Shown one piece after another: positions 24,249 through 35,859 of a DNA stretch of 64,000 nucleotides. The DNA is taken from positions 1 to 64,000 of the forward strand of contig JAMWFC010000116.1 of NCBI GenBank assembly GCA_027475525.1, read 5' to 3'. Under the pieces are notes generated by a model that ran no database searches, was not told the origin of the DNA, and saw only the letters and a list, made by a program, of their open reading frames with translations. The first letter of the stretch is position 1; every line of letters begins with the position of its first letter. The translations under genes were made by a program, and so were the position numbers. The stretch is from Macrolepiota albuminosa. Lineage: Eukaryota; Basidiomycota; Agaricomycetes; Agaricales; Agaricaceae.

Positions 24249-25990
24249 ATGACTGGCTCTCTTGATCCGGATCCTCTGTTCTCAGCTGCAGACACAGGTG
24301 ACCTACCTGTGCTTCAAGCTGTGAAGACGCAATCTGCATCAGCATACCAACCTCCACCAAAGCAGAACAAAAAGATTCCTTGCGATGTCAGCGCAAGCTT
24401 TGGAATGCCTGGTGGGCTATCTGTATCACGGATGATGTCCATTGTACGACCTGGTGGTAAACCAGGAGAAAGATCCGCGGTCTCAGGAGTGTCGCTGCCA
24501 GCGAGCCAAATGCCTTCATTGATGTATCCGGTATTGCCCAAGAGCTCGTCAGCTCATTCTGAGGGTCAACCGGATATTATCCAGTACTCAGAAATGGTAC
24601 AAGGCAGCGCGTTTGTGCATAGTACTCCATTCCGGACTGCACCTACTGAATGGCTTTTGGAATATGTGGCCGATACGGCTACTGAACCGGAACCGTCGTC
24701 ACTGACGACACAAGGACAGGTGCAAGGACCAGCAATAGTGGTCAGTAGGGAGGACGACGATGGCGTAAGGTTGGGAAAGGCGTTGACAGCGCCTGGAAAT
24801 CCAGAGTTGCACAGATGGGCCAGCAAACAGCCGCAAGTGAGGCATGACGGCCTCAGGAGAGTTATGGACTTAGAGGCCGAGCTGGAATCCTCAGACGATG
24901 AGGAAAGCAAAAGGTCGCATTCGACCTTGTCTATCCAGTTACAGCTGGTGTTGGACCGATATCCGTCGGTCACAAAGGAATCGATGTGAAAGCATCTGCA
25001 GCTTTATGTAGTAAAGCACTTACAGTTGCTGGCTGCTAGGAGCCACAATGTACCCCGTGCAGATTCGAATGAATATATCGAATTGTTTGTGCGCATCTTC
25101 GAACTCAAAGTAGTGGAATACCTTAAGCGCAAAGCGGCGCGAGGGTCAGCAGTCTCAACGGCTACTCCAGCCGACTCAGTAGAATGTGAGATGAGTGTGT
25201 GCTGACGAGCACCATTAATCGCAGACGCAATGGAATTGCTCAATGCGCCTCGTCAGGCTAATGAGTCTCAGCAAGACTACGTTCAGCGCCAGAACGCTGC
25301 AAACCGTCAACACATTGTTAGCGGAGTGCCTCAGCAGGCATTGTCTGAGGTGGAGACTGTGACGACGACTCCGGCAGAGCCAGAGGCACTACTTGCAGTG
25401 CAGGAGGTTAAGACACCTCGTAAGCAAGTTACAATCAAGGAAGAGGTGGACGAAGTCCACATTCTTGAGGAGCGAATGCGACCACAACGCGTAGTGCGAC
25501 ATGTCCACCTAGTGGACAACTGGAATGAACGCGTCAATTACCAGAGGATACGCAACCAGGACTTGTGTGATCATGGTGAGTCGTTAATTGATGACCAGGG
25601 GGTAGCCTTCGAAGGGCATGAGGGTGTAACGCCTGTTGATGATATGCGGCGACAATTTGTGGCTCGGACGGCTGAACCGGACAGAGGTTCGGGGGGTAGT
25701 GAAGATAGTAGTGGTCACTACAAATGGAGGGAGCCAAGTCGTCGCAATAATGACAGTGGAGGTTGTGATCGCAAAAATAACGATTGAGACGATAATAATC
25801 GTTGTGATAGTGGCAGGCAGGCTGGTGGATTACCAGCAGAGCAACAAGTGAGGCAACAGCCCACCCCACGGCCGGAAAGAGTGGCCAATGAGCACCTGTT
25901 TCGCAGCCTCCAGGCATTTTCAATGCCCGCGCCTCATGAATTGCATGAAACTACGCCGGAAATGAATAAAGCGGTCAGGATCCATATGGA
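24249..25990 (+). pseudogene. Gag-like protein of the RT-less LTR element, stop-interrupted
   Basis: Open frames at 24249-24989 (246 codons) and 25230-25787 (185 codons) are separated by stops at 24987 and 25202. The conceptual product is Pro/Ser/Thr/Glu-rich with a charged stretch ending in NEYIELFVRIFELKVVEYLK near 25110 and an asparagine/arginine-rich tail. No zinc knuckle is visible. Position behind the 5' LTR and before pol-derived sequence suggests Gag. The ATG at 24249 is the first in the interior. Confidence 0.5.
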
Positions 25991-25998
25991 TCAGCTAC

Positions 25999-26634
25999 AT
26001 GCCATCCATGATTTGTGAACTTTGTATGGACGAAGTTATTCATGTGGGGGTAAGGCAGTTTGCATGCAACGCGCTAGGGAACTTGGCAGATGCCCATGAT
26101 GTGATTATAGAATCATGTGTATGGCAGACCAAACATGCAAATAATTGCAGACGTGATGAGCTGGACATCGAGAAAGGGAGCCTAGTGTACCTTTCGACAA
26201 AGAACTTGAACCTGCCAAAAGGCAGGGCAAGTAAATTGTGTTCGAAGTGGATTGGACCATATAAGGTCCTTAAGGCAGAGCCGAGCACGTCTAACTACGT
26301 GCTGGAACTACCCCATGCACTGCAAGCATGCAGGATAGTTCCCAAGTTTCACATGTCGCTGTTGCAACCATATATGGCCAGTAGTGATGCACTCTTCCCT
26401 AATCGCACAACTCCAAAGCCGTATGACTTTGGAACTGGCAATGATCAGGAGTGGTTTGTAGATGACCTCATAGGTCATCGGTGGACGAAGAGAAACCTCG
26501 AATTCAAAGTAAGGTGGAGCTTAGGTGATACTACCTGGGAACCGCTAGTGAACTGCAAAGACCTTGCAGCAATGGACAGATACCTAGAGTTGCAGGGCAT
26601 GAAACACCCTCAACAGCTAGCGAAACGCGCATAA
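25999..26634 (+). pseudogene. Integrase C-terminus with chromodomain
   Basis: The frame has the GPY/F module of chromoviral integrases (LVYLSTKNLNLPKGRASKL, then KWIGPYKVLKAE and RIVPKFHMSLLQPY at about residues 62-126) followed by a chromodomain (EWFVDDLIGHRWTKRNLEFK ... TTWEPLVN, about 152-200). The chromodomain targets insertion to chromatin in this family. The catalytic core of integrase is missing: the sequence jumps from gag-like to this piece near 25995. Whether it is translated on its own is unknown. Confidence 0.85.
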
Positions 26635-26705
26635 CATGCATAGGGTGGTGGAAGGTGGACAAAGTCCACTTTGATAGCTGGTGACTAACCAGGTGGCTAC
26701 TAATT

Positions 26706-28572
26706 GTGGCTGCTGATTGTGACTGTTACTCGCAAGAGATGGAGGTCGATGACAAAGGGCGCTATGGGCGCCCGGAGGACAGCATGCGCTGCAAGCGCTA
26801 CTACCAGGAACCGTCATCATGCTCAGCTGCGTCAAATCCGACATATGCAGGTGTGGTGACGGGGCTGCCATCAGTACCATGGGCGCATCGGCCCGTGGCA
26901 GAGTTGTATGGGGAGCCTGCACCACAAGCGCAGAGGTTAGCAGTGTCAGACATGCTGTTGGGCAGACTGGAAGCAGCAGGACAGCCAGTCCCGGCAACTG
27001 CGTCCTTTCTGCAGGATAGTCTGGCCGTGATGGTGATGGAGGGATTGCTTGACCAGATCGAGCTGATGAAGAGGCAGCATGTCGCAGCACTGGAACAAAT
27101 CAAACACGCATCTAAGCGCAAAATCACCACGGTTGAGGAACCGACCGCCGAGGTCAAGAGGGCTAAATATCAGCCCAGTCAACCGGTCGACCCTCCACGG
27201 GCAAGGATGTTGTCAGACGTGCAATTCATGCGCCATGAGCAGCCTGCTCAGACCGTTGCTTCGTCATCATGGTTATCCAAGTCGGGCCCTCAGGCCTCCT
27301 CAGAGTTGCTGGCGGCAGTCAGTGAACCCTTGGCAGGTGGGTCAGTGGAAAACCACATCATCCCGGGCTCCACCTAGGGGGCCCAAAACTGTTGCTGTGG
27401 CGCCAAGAGCACCCACTACCATTATTCCTCGAGCTGAGCCTGGAGGGAGAACTCTGGCGCGACATGCGCCTGCCCCTCTGGTGGCTCAGCCACCATTCGA
27501 ATCATCTGCCCTGATCAAGTCGGGATCGGTACGCCAACGTCGAGGCCGTAAGCCTCCTCTTGATGCCTTCAAGCTGGAGGTGATAGAGTTCCCAGCTGGC
27601 ATTCCTGCACAGGCCAGGAAGGTCTCGATGTTGTTTTTGTTGCCCGTTACCATGCCGGCACCGCGGGCACACTTTCCCGTGGTCATCTTGACCACCGACC
27701 CTTGCTCTCCCAAGCAATATGACGGTCTGGTGGTGACCTCAAAGAATTGCTCCATGCCTGAAAAAGGCAAAGCACCCGTGGCCTCCTTATTTGATGAGAG
27801 CGACTATGGAGAGTCGAGCTCAGAGCATGAGGAGGAGGCAGAGGAAGGGGAATCTGCGGCGGACCGATTCCAGCGAGTATCGCACAATAAGCGCATTGCA
27901 AAGAAGAAGGCAAATTGCGCCAAGGAGCTGCAGGCCCTCAAACAGAGGTCCAAGGATGAGTTCTCAGGGAGAATTCCCAATGGATTGGGGGTGAAGGTAT
28001 GGGGACCGCTTGATATCGAGCAAACAAACTCATGCTTCAGAGGAGCACTCAGCCACTGCACTTATTATTCGTATCATTCAAATACCGTGCTGTTGGGAGC
28101 CAAGGCCAACCGGGCAGCGGCATATGAGTTTTTGTCTGGGCACCGTGCTGGCATTCCTGCCAGCTTTGTTTACAAGTATTCTCCTCACGGCCTTCCTTGC
28201 ACGCCATTAGAGCTGGATCGGCTCTACAAATACTATTCGAACAAGCATGCTCCCCATCGCAAACGGATTACTGCCTACCTCCTCATCACGGAGCTTCAGA
28301 TGTTTGCCCAGCGAACCAATGAGTCATTACATGACCAAACAATGATGCTCCTGATGAAGGACCCGCGCTATCAAAACCTCATCAACCCAACCCAGGAGGC
28401 AGATGACCTTGCGCTTGTCGAGCGCCGACACATTCCAGGGCGCTTCCTGCACACAAAAGAAGATGGCTCGACCGTGCTGCACGTAATGCGCACTCAAGAC
28501 CCCTCCACACTGTTTGACCTGGATCAGCTTGCACAGTACGCACTGATCTTTGGTCGACCTGCCTACAGCTGA
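26706..28572 (+). CDS. Unknown third gene of the RT-less LTR element, about 600 aa
   Basis: Two overlapping plus-strand frames (26706-27377 and 27079-28572) join into one protein if the frame changes near 27.34 kb. A short GT..AG interval lies there (27337-27377), but its 41 bp do not give the right phase, so either a shorter intron (27341-27377) or a frameshift is needed. Seen in the product: proline/serine-rich start with a helical stretch LLDQIELMKRQHVAALEQIK, an acidic Ser/Glu patch (about 27800-27860), a basic coiled stretch, and a compact folded-looking C-terminus (CTPLELDRLYKYYSNKHAPH, RITAYLLITELQMFAQRTNE). I recognise no family. It lies downstream of integrase, in the sense direction, a place where some LTR elements carry an accessory gene. 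CpG is well kept. Confidence 0.55.
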
Positions 28573-29176
28573 CATGGACCCAAGCCGGGTCAATCTCCTG
28601 TCATGCACGGCAGAGCATGGTATGCTCACCACCAAAGCTTTAGCGATTAACGTCGCACTAACTGAGTCTATGGTGGTAGACACGCCTGTAGTTGAGGGGC
28701 CTATCACCTCACCGAGGACGGAATCAGCGCCTCCCCCTTCCACGATTAACATCGCACTGGAGGAGGAGTCAATGGTGACAGAGACAGGAGTGGGTGTGGG
28801 AGCATCGCCGGACAGGTCCTAGACCCATATTTTGTTGTGTAGGTACCTCCGAGTAATTCACTTGAAACATCTCAGCTGATACGCACTCCAGAGTTGCGTG
28901 TAGATACAGTGGACCCAGAGGAGGGGTCAATCAATTTTTGTTTTTATTTTGATATATATATATTCATACTGCATCCACTGCTGGCAGAACATGCGCACTT
29001 GTCTGATAAGGACTGACTCCAGTGAGTCTAGATGACACATCTACGCTGCGAATAAATGCTAACGTCTGGCACCACGCAATATGTGTGTTATTCATTGGGT
29101 GTTTGCACTATCGTGCACCCTACCTCTCACTCCAACTTCCTGCCTAAGACCGAGTATTTGGTCTCATTGGGGGGTA
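28573..29176 (+). other. 3' untranslated part of the RT-less element
   Basis: Short frames only. Ends with the polypurine tract just before the 3' LTR. Confidence 0.5.
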
Positions 29177-29349
29177 TGTAACGGAGTCACACGTAGTACT
29201 AGCGTCAACGATGCTATAATTATCCAGTAGAGTATTACATAAGACAACATCTTGTTTTCACTCTAAGTACTAGTCAAATCTGATACTGTGGTCTGATTTA
29301 GCACTGTGTGATACACACAAGATAGTTCTAACTCGTAACTCAGGTTACA
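29177..29349 (+). repeat. 3' LTR (173 bp) of the RT-less element
   Basis: Same ends as the 5' LTR. About six transitions separate the two copies, e.g. in the blocks GTCAATGACG/GTCAACGATG and ACTGCAGTC/ACTGTGGTC. Confidence 0.9.
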
Positions 29350-29699
29350 GTCAGATATTGTATTGGTGTTTAGTTTTTGGTAATTGTTAACCCAATGTGG
29401 TAAGGCTGTGGGGTCCAATTTTAAAATGATGAAAGAAGAACTTGCATATTAAGATGACAATAGACAAATACAGCCAGCTTTAACATGTTGTTCAATGAGA
29501 GTCTGCCAATTGTCTTTGTATTTGCGGAAATACAAATAACTCCTTGCTACTATAATCTTTGCAAGTAGTTTAACCTTGATTCTATGGTATACACTTGTTG
29601 GGAGATTGGTCATATAAGGAATATCATCTGGAAACAGTGATGCAAAATGTTGCTTTATCTTGGCATCTATCTATCTCAACCTCTCCTTAAAGGCAAGCT

Positions 29700-31370
29700 C
29701 CTTAATTCATGTCCTAATCAATTCCAGCACTAATGGTTCTTTCATAAATATGGCCTCCTGCCTTCCATCTTCCTGTTCTTTTATTTCAAATCTTTTATTA
29801 AGCTCAAAATGAACTGATTTACGAGCTTCTTGAGCCGCCTTCAACTCAACACGCATTTTTTCACAATCTTGTCTTGCCATTTTCTTTTCTAATTTCCGCT
29901 CAACGTGTAGTTTGACAGGTAGTGGGAGTCTAATCAGAGGATGTAGTAAATTGAAATTCTCATTCATCTCAATAATGGAACGTAGCAGGAGATCAATGAC
30001 AATATGATTTTTTTGTAAAAAATCCAGGCCCAAGATTAATTCAGAGTGCAAATTGGGGCACACAACAAAAATTTGAGAGTGAGAATGCCATTGAGAACAG
30101 GGAGAAACCACAACAAGTTTGATGTATTGGGACAATATTTTTAAGTTTTGATTCTTCTTTGTGAATGCAGCAGATACTTCAAGCAGTCAATGTAATGAAT
30201 GAGTTGGCAAATCTAGCTTATCCATGAGCATTGAAGAAATCAGTGCTGGTAGAGCGCTGGTGTCAATCAATATGTTTTTGACAAAGACAGAAATAATGGA
30301 AGACCCCAAGACAAAACAGAGATAATTCAGATAAGAAGGAAGCATGTACTCAGAACTGGCCTCACTACTGTTGTCCTCATCTGTAGAATCTTCAAAAACT
30401 GCTGCTACTATAATTGAACCTTCCTCTTTATTCTTTGAACTCCCCTCCTTCTCTTTACCCTTCAAAAATTTTGACTGCATGTCCACTGCAAAAGCTGAAG
30501 TAAGTTTACATGTTTCATATTCTGCAAGCATTAACGGGTTTTCACTGTCCAGACAGTTCTGCACCCGATAACTAACATAAAGCCTTCTGCAACAGTAACA
30601 ACCATTATGCTGATCTAGCAGAGCACGCTCCTCTGCTGTCAATGCATAAACATATACACAAGATCCTGTGCTTGTGATCAGAAGAGTATTTTTATCGGAG
30701 TGGGTCAAGGAACTATTTGTTGTGGAATCACTAGTAGCAACTAATTTCTGAACGTTTGTAACATTTTTTAAATGTGTTTTTGTTAACTGCATTAACTGCA
30801 CAAGAGAATTTGCAAGATGTTTACTCAGCTGGTCCTTACACCCCCTGAGCACCACATCCAAATCTGAGACTGCCCAAAGCCAAGCATGAAAATTCTTAAT
30901 ACCATCTAGACAGCCATCCTTGTTTGAGAGGGAATATTCTCATTGCAAGTTGTCCTGGCAGTGCAATAACAGGTGGTTGTGCATATATTCTGGGGTGATA
31001 TAAAAGTGGGTATAAGTACTCAGTGTGTCATTCACTTCCCTCAGATTGCAGGCCCACTCCCTAAAGTCCTTTTCATCTCTCTGTTTAGCTGTCAATCCCT
31101 GAGCAACTTCCCAAGCCTAGCCTGTCACCAAAACCAAACTCCTCAAGCATGCCATGAAGACCAAAAACATAAGTTTCCTCAACTCCTCTTTGTTTTCCTT
31201 GACCCATGCCATTACATCAGACAAATCAATATTATACATAACTCTTTTGACTTGATCCTCCTCCTTTACTCTCTTGTGACTAAAGAAACATTTTGTGCTG
31301 TATTTGAAGGCATCAAGCTGATGAGGGCCTATAGATCTCCTGTCAATAATTGGGGCGTGACTAGCTAAAA
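29700..31370 (-). pseudogene. gypsy-B gag and protease, broken
   Basis: Gag is seen from about 31330 (DLSDVMAWVKENKEELRKL, LTAKQRDEKDFREWACNLRE) through an open piece 30861-30187. That piece holds LTAEERALLDQHNGCYCCRR, the variant HxGCxxCR zinc finger typical of some fungal gypsy Gags. Protease follows with KNILIDTSALPALIS near 30270 (family D-S/T-G) and LILGLDFLQKNHIVID at about 30040. Later sequence (30135-29707) leads towards RT. Stops are present in the junctions. Confidence 0.75.
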
Positions 31371-31380
31371 TCTAAGTAAC

Positions 31381-32598
31381 TTTGGCTTTGTATGTGGCGA
31401 GTCCAGTCTTGAACATAACTGAGATTGGGAATAATATATATAGAAGATCCTCTTCGAAATCCAAGGATGATAAATTCACTGCAAACAATGGCTGAGCAGT
31501 GGTGGAATCATAAAAACCAGGATGACGATCAGATCAAAAATATGGCAAGTCAAGAATTCATGACAAGGAACAACTGTCTGGGCATGAAAATGACTGGGAA
31601 TGAGCATGGAAAAAAGAATAAGAACAAGAACAAGAAACATGTCAGACTTGAGCACAAGTACAAGCCAGGCTGAATTTATGAATCTTAGATATACCCTGTC
31701 ATTTTATACTAATTCAGGAAAAGGCCTGTAGCTTGGGTAATGATTGAATAAATATCTTCCCCACAACAACACCTAATGCACCTCATGTCACTTCATCAAA
31801 CTCCAAAACTTTGCAGACGTCCCAGGCCCATGTAGGTAGTAGGATGATTTTAAGAGATACACATATTAGAGTTAAAAAAAAAGTGTAAGCACATAGTACA
31901 TCTGTCTTTGCTGAGATGTGCACATTAACTGAAATGGAATGTATTCAAAGATTTTTTGTACCAATACACCTACTACCACCCTCTATTTATATCTGATTAT
32001 AATAAGGTTTGAAACCTCCCTCTGATTGAGTCTTTAATCCCTCTAATTTAGAGTTGCTGAATAAAATAACAAGACTGAGGTATGTAGAGAAGCTATTAAA
32101 TGGATTTTCATGATGCTCTAAAATAGTCTGACTTGATATCATCATTTAAACAATGCAAAAATGACACCTACTTTCCTCTTCACTTGCATCTATCTCTGAG
32201 ATGTGGTAAAAATGTTCAATTTGATGATTCAGGGTATATAGATATAAATTGGCATATAATATCAAGAAGCAAGCCACTACAAGAAAGACCATTGCCCTGT
32301 CAGAAAGTAAGATATATAAGAATACATGTAGCATAAGAAAATGGAAAATACAGGAAGATATTGAGCATAATCCAAGCAATTGAGTCATGCCAATAGTCTG
32401 TTTATTTTGCAAGATACTTGTCCCTCTTTTGTCTATTCATAGAAGCTGAACAGTTGTGCATACAATTCTGTATTGTCTATTATATACAACGTATGGCAAG
32501 AAGATCCTCTAGAATGGTCTTGAAAGCTCAGTGCATTAAACCCATGTCTAAGCAAATGTCTAATGAAAAATTTCCATAGTATCATGCTGGAAGACTAT
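31381..32598. other. No supported gene
   Basis: AT-rich sequence between the gypsy-B gag and the left end of e3. Short frames only; probably the worn LTR/leader of gypsy-B at its left side, but I cannot prove it. Confidence 0.45.
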
Positions 32599-33248
32599 CA
32601 GGGTAGGGCATTACAATGGTACATGTCATACATTGTACAGAAGCTTGCTTTGTGCCATACCATATGTGTCTAGCAGGGTCCACTATACTATATTGGAGCA
32701 GTCCCCACAGTGCCATAGAATACAGAGCTGTGGATATGTTACAATGTGCTGTATGATATGGTCTACTGGATCAATAAAAAGCAGGCACACACATGTGCAT
32801 GCAGGCCTGGCAGATGCTAGCAGACACTAGCAGACATCAACATGCATCAGCAGCCACTAGCAGGCATCAGCCTATGAGTGAAAAGCTCCTCCATTAGCAG
32901 ACATCATGGCATGAGTAAACCCTCCTTGAGGTTTCCCAATTTCCTTCTCTCCCTTCCTCCCTGCAATAACTCAAGACTGTGTGCCTCCCCTTCCCTCCTT
33001 TTCCCACTCCCAATGCCAGTATATGTCTACAAAAGGGCCCTGCAGACTTATGCAGACCTATGCAAGCCACTAACAGACATCTATGCAGATCTATGTTGAT
33101 CTACTCAAACCTATGCAGGCTCACACAGGCCTGCACAGGGCACCAGCGGACATCTGCAGAGGTCTATGCAGGCCCATGGAGGCTGTTTGGACTAAAAAAA
33201 AAAAGTAACTCATCATCCTTGCCTTATGCCTGTGGGAAGAATCAAACC
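32599..33248 (+). repeat. e3 left arm (outer part of TIR), truncated
   Basis: Matches the outer about 720 bp of e1's left arm (38393-39115) with many C-to-T changes and small indels, and stops inside the class II tRNA-like module, where gypsy-A LTR sequence takes over. The poly-A tract at 33195 matches the A-tract of e1. Confidence 0.8.
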
Positions 33249-33472
33249 TTTGAGTTTTTAAGGTTTTGTTGTACTGTACAGTTGTTTTCCATGCTTCAGA
33301 GGCCCCAGAAGCATCCAACCTGGCATAGGGAACTCTTAGACTTGTTCTCTTTGGATCTCCCTCTGTCAGATGAGTAGTTATTATGATATTGTCAGTACAT
33401 ACTCTAATACACTTTGGATCTCCCTCTGCCAGCTGTGTGACTGAGCCACAGCCTCTAGAGGTTGCCCTTACA
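33249..33472 (+). repeat. gypsy-A 5' LTR, 3' half only
   Basis: Identical in layout to 46707-46928 of the 3' LTR, ending GCCCTTACA. Its first half is replaced by e3 arm sequence. A second internal repeat of GGATCTCCCTCTG is part of the LTR itself. Confidence 0.85.
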
Positions 33473-33586
33473 GCAGAACAAGTCTCTACATTTCAGTCTG
33501 GGAGCCCCCTTCAGCCTGCTTGAGCCCTCTCTTGCCCCTTTAGGTCCCTCCCCCACTGGATTACTCCCTGCCCCTCTGTTGCTTCT

Positions 33587-34858
33587 ATGACCCAACCAGC
33601 CCCCTCAGACACTCCCCTGGACGCTTCTGCCCCTCAGGATGATGCCTGGGGTCACTTGCTTGCTCTGGAGACTCAGGTGCAGACTACTCAAGCTTCCCTC
33701 ACCCTCCACACCACCAAACTTGCTGGATTACTTCAGGCCACAGACACCATCTTCCATTCTCTTCAGGCCCTCTTGGAGCACCTCCCTCTCACTCCTACCC
33801 CTCTCCAGACACCTCCAGTTAGGGCTGACACATCCCCAGTCCCTTGCTTTGGGGCCTCCCCCCCAGTTCATGCCAATATTCCTACCCCAGCACTCTCAGA
33901 TGCATTCAATGGTGATTGAGCAATAGGCGAGCATTTCCTGCAGTCATGCATCATCTATATTCAGCTCAGTGGTGAGGCCTTCCCCTCTGATGCTCTTGAG
34001 ATTGCTTGGGTTCTTTCTTATATGAAGTCTGGCTGAGCTTTGACATATGCGCTACAAGTCTTCTGGCACTCTGGAGGAGTGGAGAGTTTTGGAAGTTGGG
34101 ATTAGTTTGAGAAGGAGTTTTGGACAGAGTTCTTCCCCTTAGACCCTGCCAAGGTGGCAGCCCTCACGCTCTAAGATCCTCATCAATATGGGCAGGGAAA
34201 GCAGACCTTAGATGAGTACATCAACTCCTTCAGAGCTCTTGCTGAACAGGCCTGCTACCCAGATGGTCTTTAGCTCTGTCTCACCTTCCAAGATGGCCTC
34301 CTTCCCTCTCTCATGGACTGGATTGACAGCATGGCTAAGGGACAACTTGACAACACAAGTATTGAGACCTGGTATCAGGTAGCACGTGATTAGTGGCAGC
34401 TCATGGAGTTACAACGTGAGCTCTACCATGGAACTGCCTCTCACTCCACCTCACAGGCATCTTTTTCTGCTCATCATCCTATCTAGCCTTCCTTTCCATT
34501 TTGCACTCCATCCCCAGCTCAGGTACCTGTGGCACATCCCCTACCTCTTGGAGTACCTATAGATGTTGATGCCTCTCATCAATGTTCCTCTCTTCCTCTC
34601 CTCTGCCATCATTGTGGGAAGCCTAGTTACGTCACTTGAAATTGCCCTCAGAGGTTGGAGGTGTGCTATCTCAGCCTTAAAGCAGGAAGAGCTCCTTCTC
34701 TAGCTCCTTGCTGCCTGAGACATTCAAGGAAACCCCTCCCCAGATATACAGACTGAAACAAAACCTTTGGAGGAGTCCTTGGGTTCTGTGGAAGCTGTAG
34801 CAGAACCATTGGATGAGTCCTTTAGTTCTGCAGAGGAGAGTTTTCAATAGAGCGACAG
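33587..34858 (+). pseudogene. gypsy-A gag, broken
   Basis: The first 110 codons (33587-33919) are open and Thr/Pro/Leu-rich. In-frame stops follow at positions such as 33917 and 34034. Recognisable further on: EFWTEFFPLDPAKVAAL and TLDEYINSFRALAEQA (capsid domain of Ty3-type Gag), then the knuckle CHHCGKPSYVT, stop, NC near 34605. Gag would form the particle shell and bind RNA. Confidence 0.8.
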
Positions 34859-35776
34859 ATGAGTTGTATGCCTCTACCACCTGGTGCTAATTGGTTCACA
34901 TGTCTATCAGTAGAATCTTCTAATATACTGCTCCCTGTTCATGATTCTCTGGCTGAGACTATAAGCACCCCCTCCGATGTACAAAATATGCCCTTGGTCC
35001 AAGCCTCAGCTAAGACCTCCTCTCCTCCTTCTTCTGTCCAACAACCACATGTCCCAGCTTGGAAACAATGCCTTCCTTGTTGCTATGTTGTTGCCTCCAC
35101 TTGTTCTCCCAATTCTCTGCATCTGAATGTGGAGATTGAGACAACTGACACTCAGCAGACTCAAAGTGTCATAGCTCTCTTGGACAGTGGTGCTACTGGA
35201 CTCTTCCTGGACACTAATTATGTGGAACAACACCAGCTCACTATCTGACCCCTCTCTCATCCTATTCCAGTCTATAACATTGATGGCACACTCAATGAAG
35301 CTGGATCTATCTGCTCAGTGGTGGATTTAGTCCTTTGCTATCAGACTCATTCTGAGCATGCTGTCTTTGCAGTCACCAGCCTAGGAAAGCAGGACATGAT
35401 ACTTGGGTTCTCCTGGCTGCATAATCACAATCCTGAGATTGACTGGGCCAAGGGTAAGGTGAGCATGAGCCGCTGCCCTCGACAGTGTTCCACATGTGCC
35501 AAGGAAGTTAGAGAAGAGCGTAGAGAGTCAGTCCATAAGCATGCTGCTATCTGGGCTTGCCGAGTTGGACACCTCTCCTTTGTAGACTTTGACCTACTGG
35601 ATCCTCCCCCCTTGGCATTCCCTTATAGAGAGGCCCTCTATGAGGACATTCAAGGTGTAGTGAGTGAAGCCCAGATGGAAGATGGATGCAAGAGTGAATT
35701 TGGGTATGCTTCTGACCCAGAGTCTCCAGACAAGGCTATCAAGACAGGTGATAGGATTTATGCAACTACCTTATGA
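34859..35776 (+). pseudogene. gypsy-A protease region
   Basis: Two open pieces (34859-35248 and 35318-35776). Active site ALLDSGATGLFLD near 35175, and DMILGFSWLHNHNPEIDW at about 35395, the usual pair of blocks in Ty3-type proteases. A stop at 35246 and one at 35774 interrupt the polyprotein. Confidence 0.85.
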
Positions 35777-35859
35777 CCTTCACTAATGGTAGCAGAGATT
35801 AGAGCTAGCCAAACTCCTTCTCAGCAGCTAGCTCAGGCATTTGCTGCTAACTCTGCTCC

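Larger units (their letters stand above)
23965..29349 (+). mobile_element. LTR retroelement without RT, 5385 bp, with an extra 3' gene
   Basis: Two 173-bp LTRs (23965-24137 and 29177-29349) begin TGTAACGGAG and end GGTTACA. They differ at about 6 positions, all transitions, so insertion is fairly recent. Flanks are GCCAG and GTCAG (4/5). A polypurine tract (TTGGGGGGTA) precedes the 3' LTR. The interior holds gag-like sequence, then only the integrase C-terminus with chromodomain, then a gene of unknown role. Protease, RT, RNase H and the integrase core are absent, so it must have depended on another chromovirus for movement. Confidence 0.88.
22936..31380 (-). mobile_element. Old gypsy retrotransposon, split by a younger LTR element
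   Basis: On the minus strand gag and protease lie at 31370-29700 and RT with RNase H at 23964-22936. Between them sits the LTR element 23965-29349. Removing it, RT reads on from the left flank (residues LPQIDDILADC cross the junction region), showing that the two pieces were one gypsy element. LTRs and integrase are not found; the element is heavily decayed and truncated after RNase H. Confidence 0.8.

Noticed and set aside
24314..27182. Minus-strand frames of 75-157 codons in the RT-less LTR element
   Set aside because: Antisense shadows of the plus-strand gag-like, chromodomain and third-gene frames.
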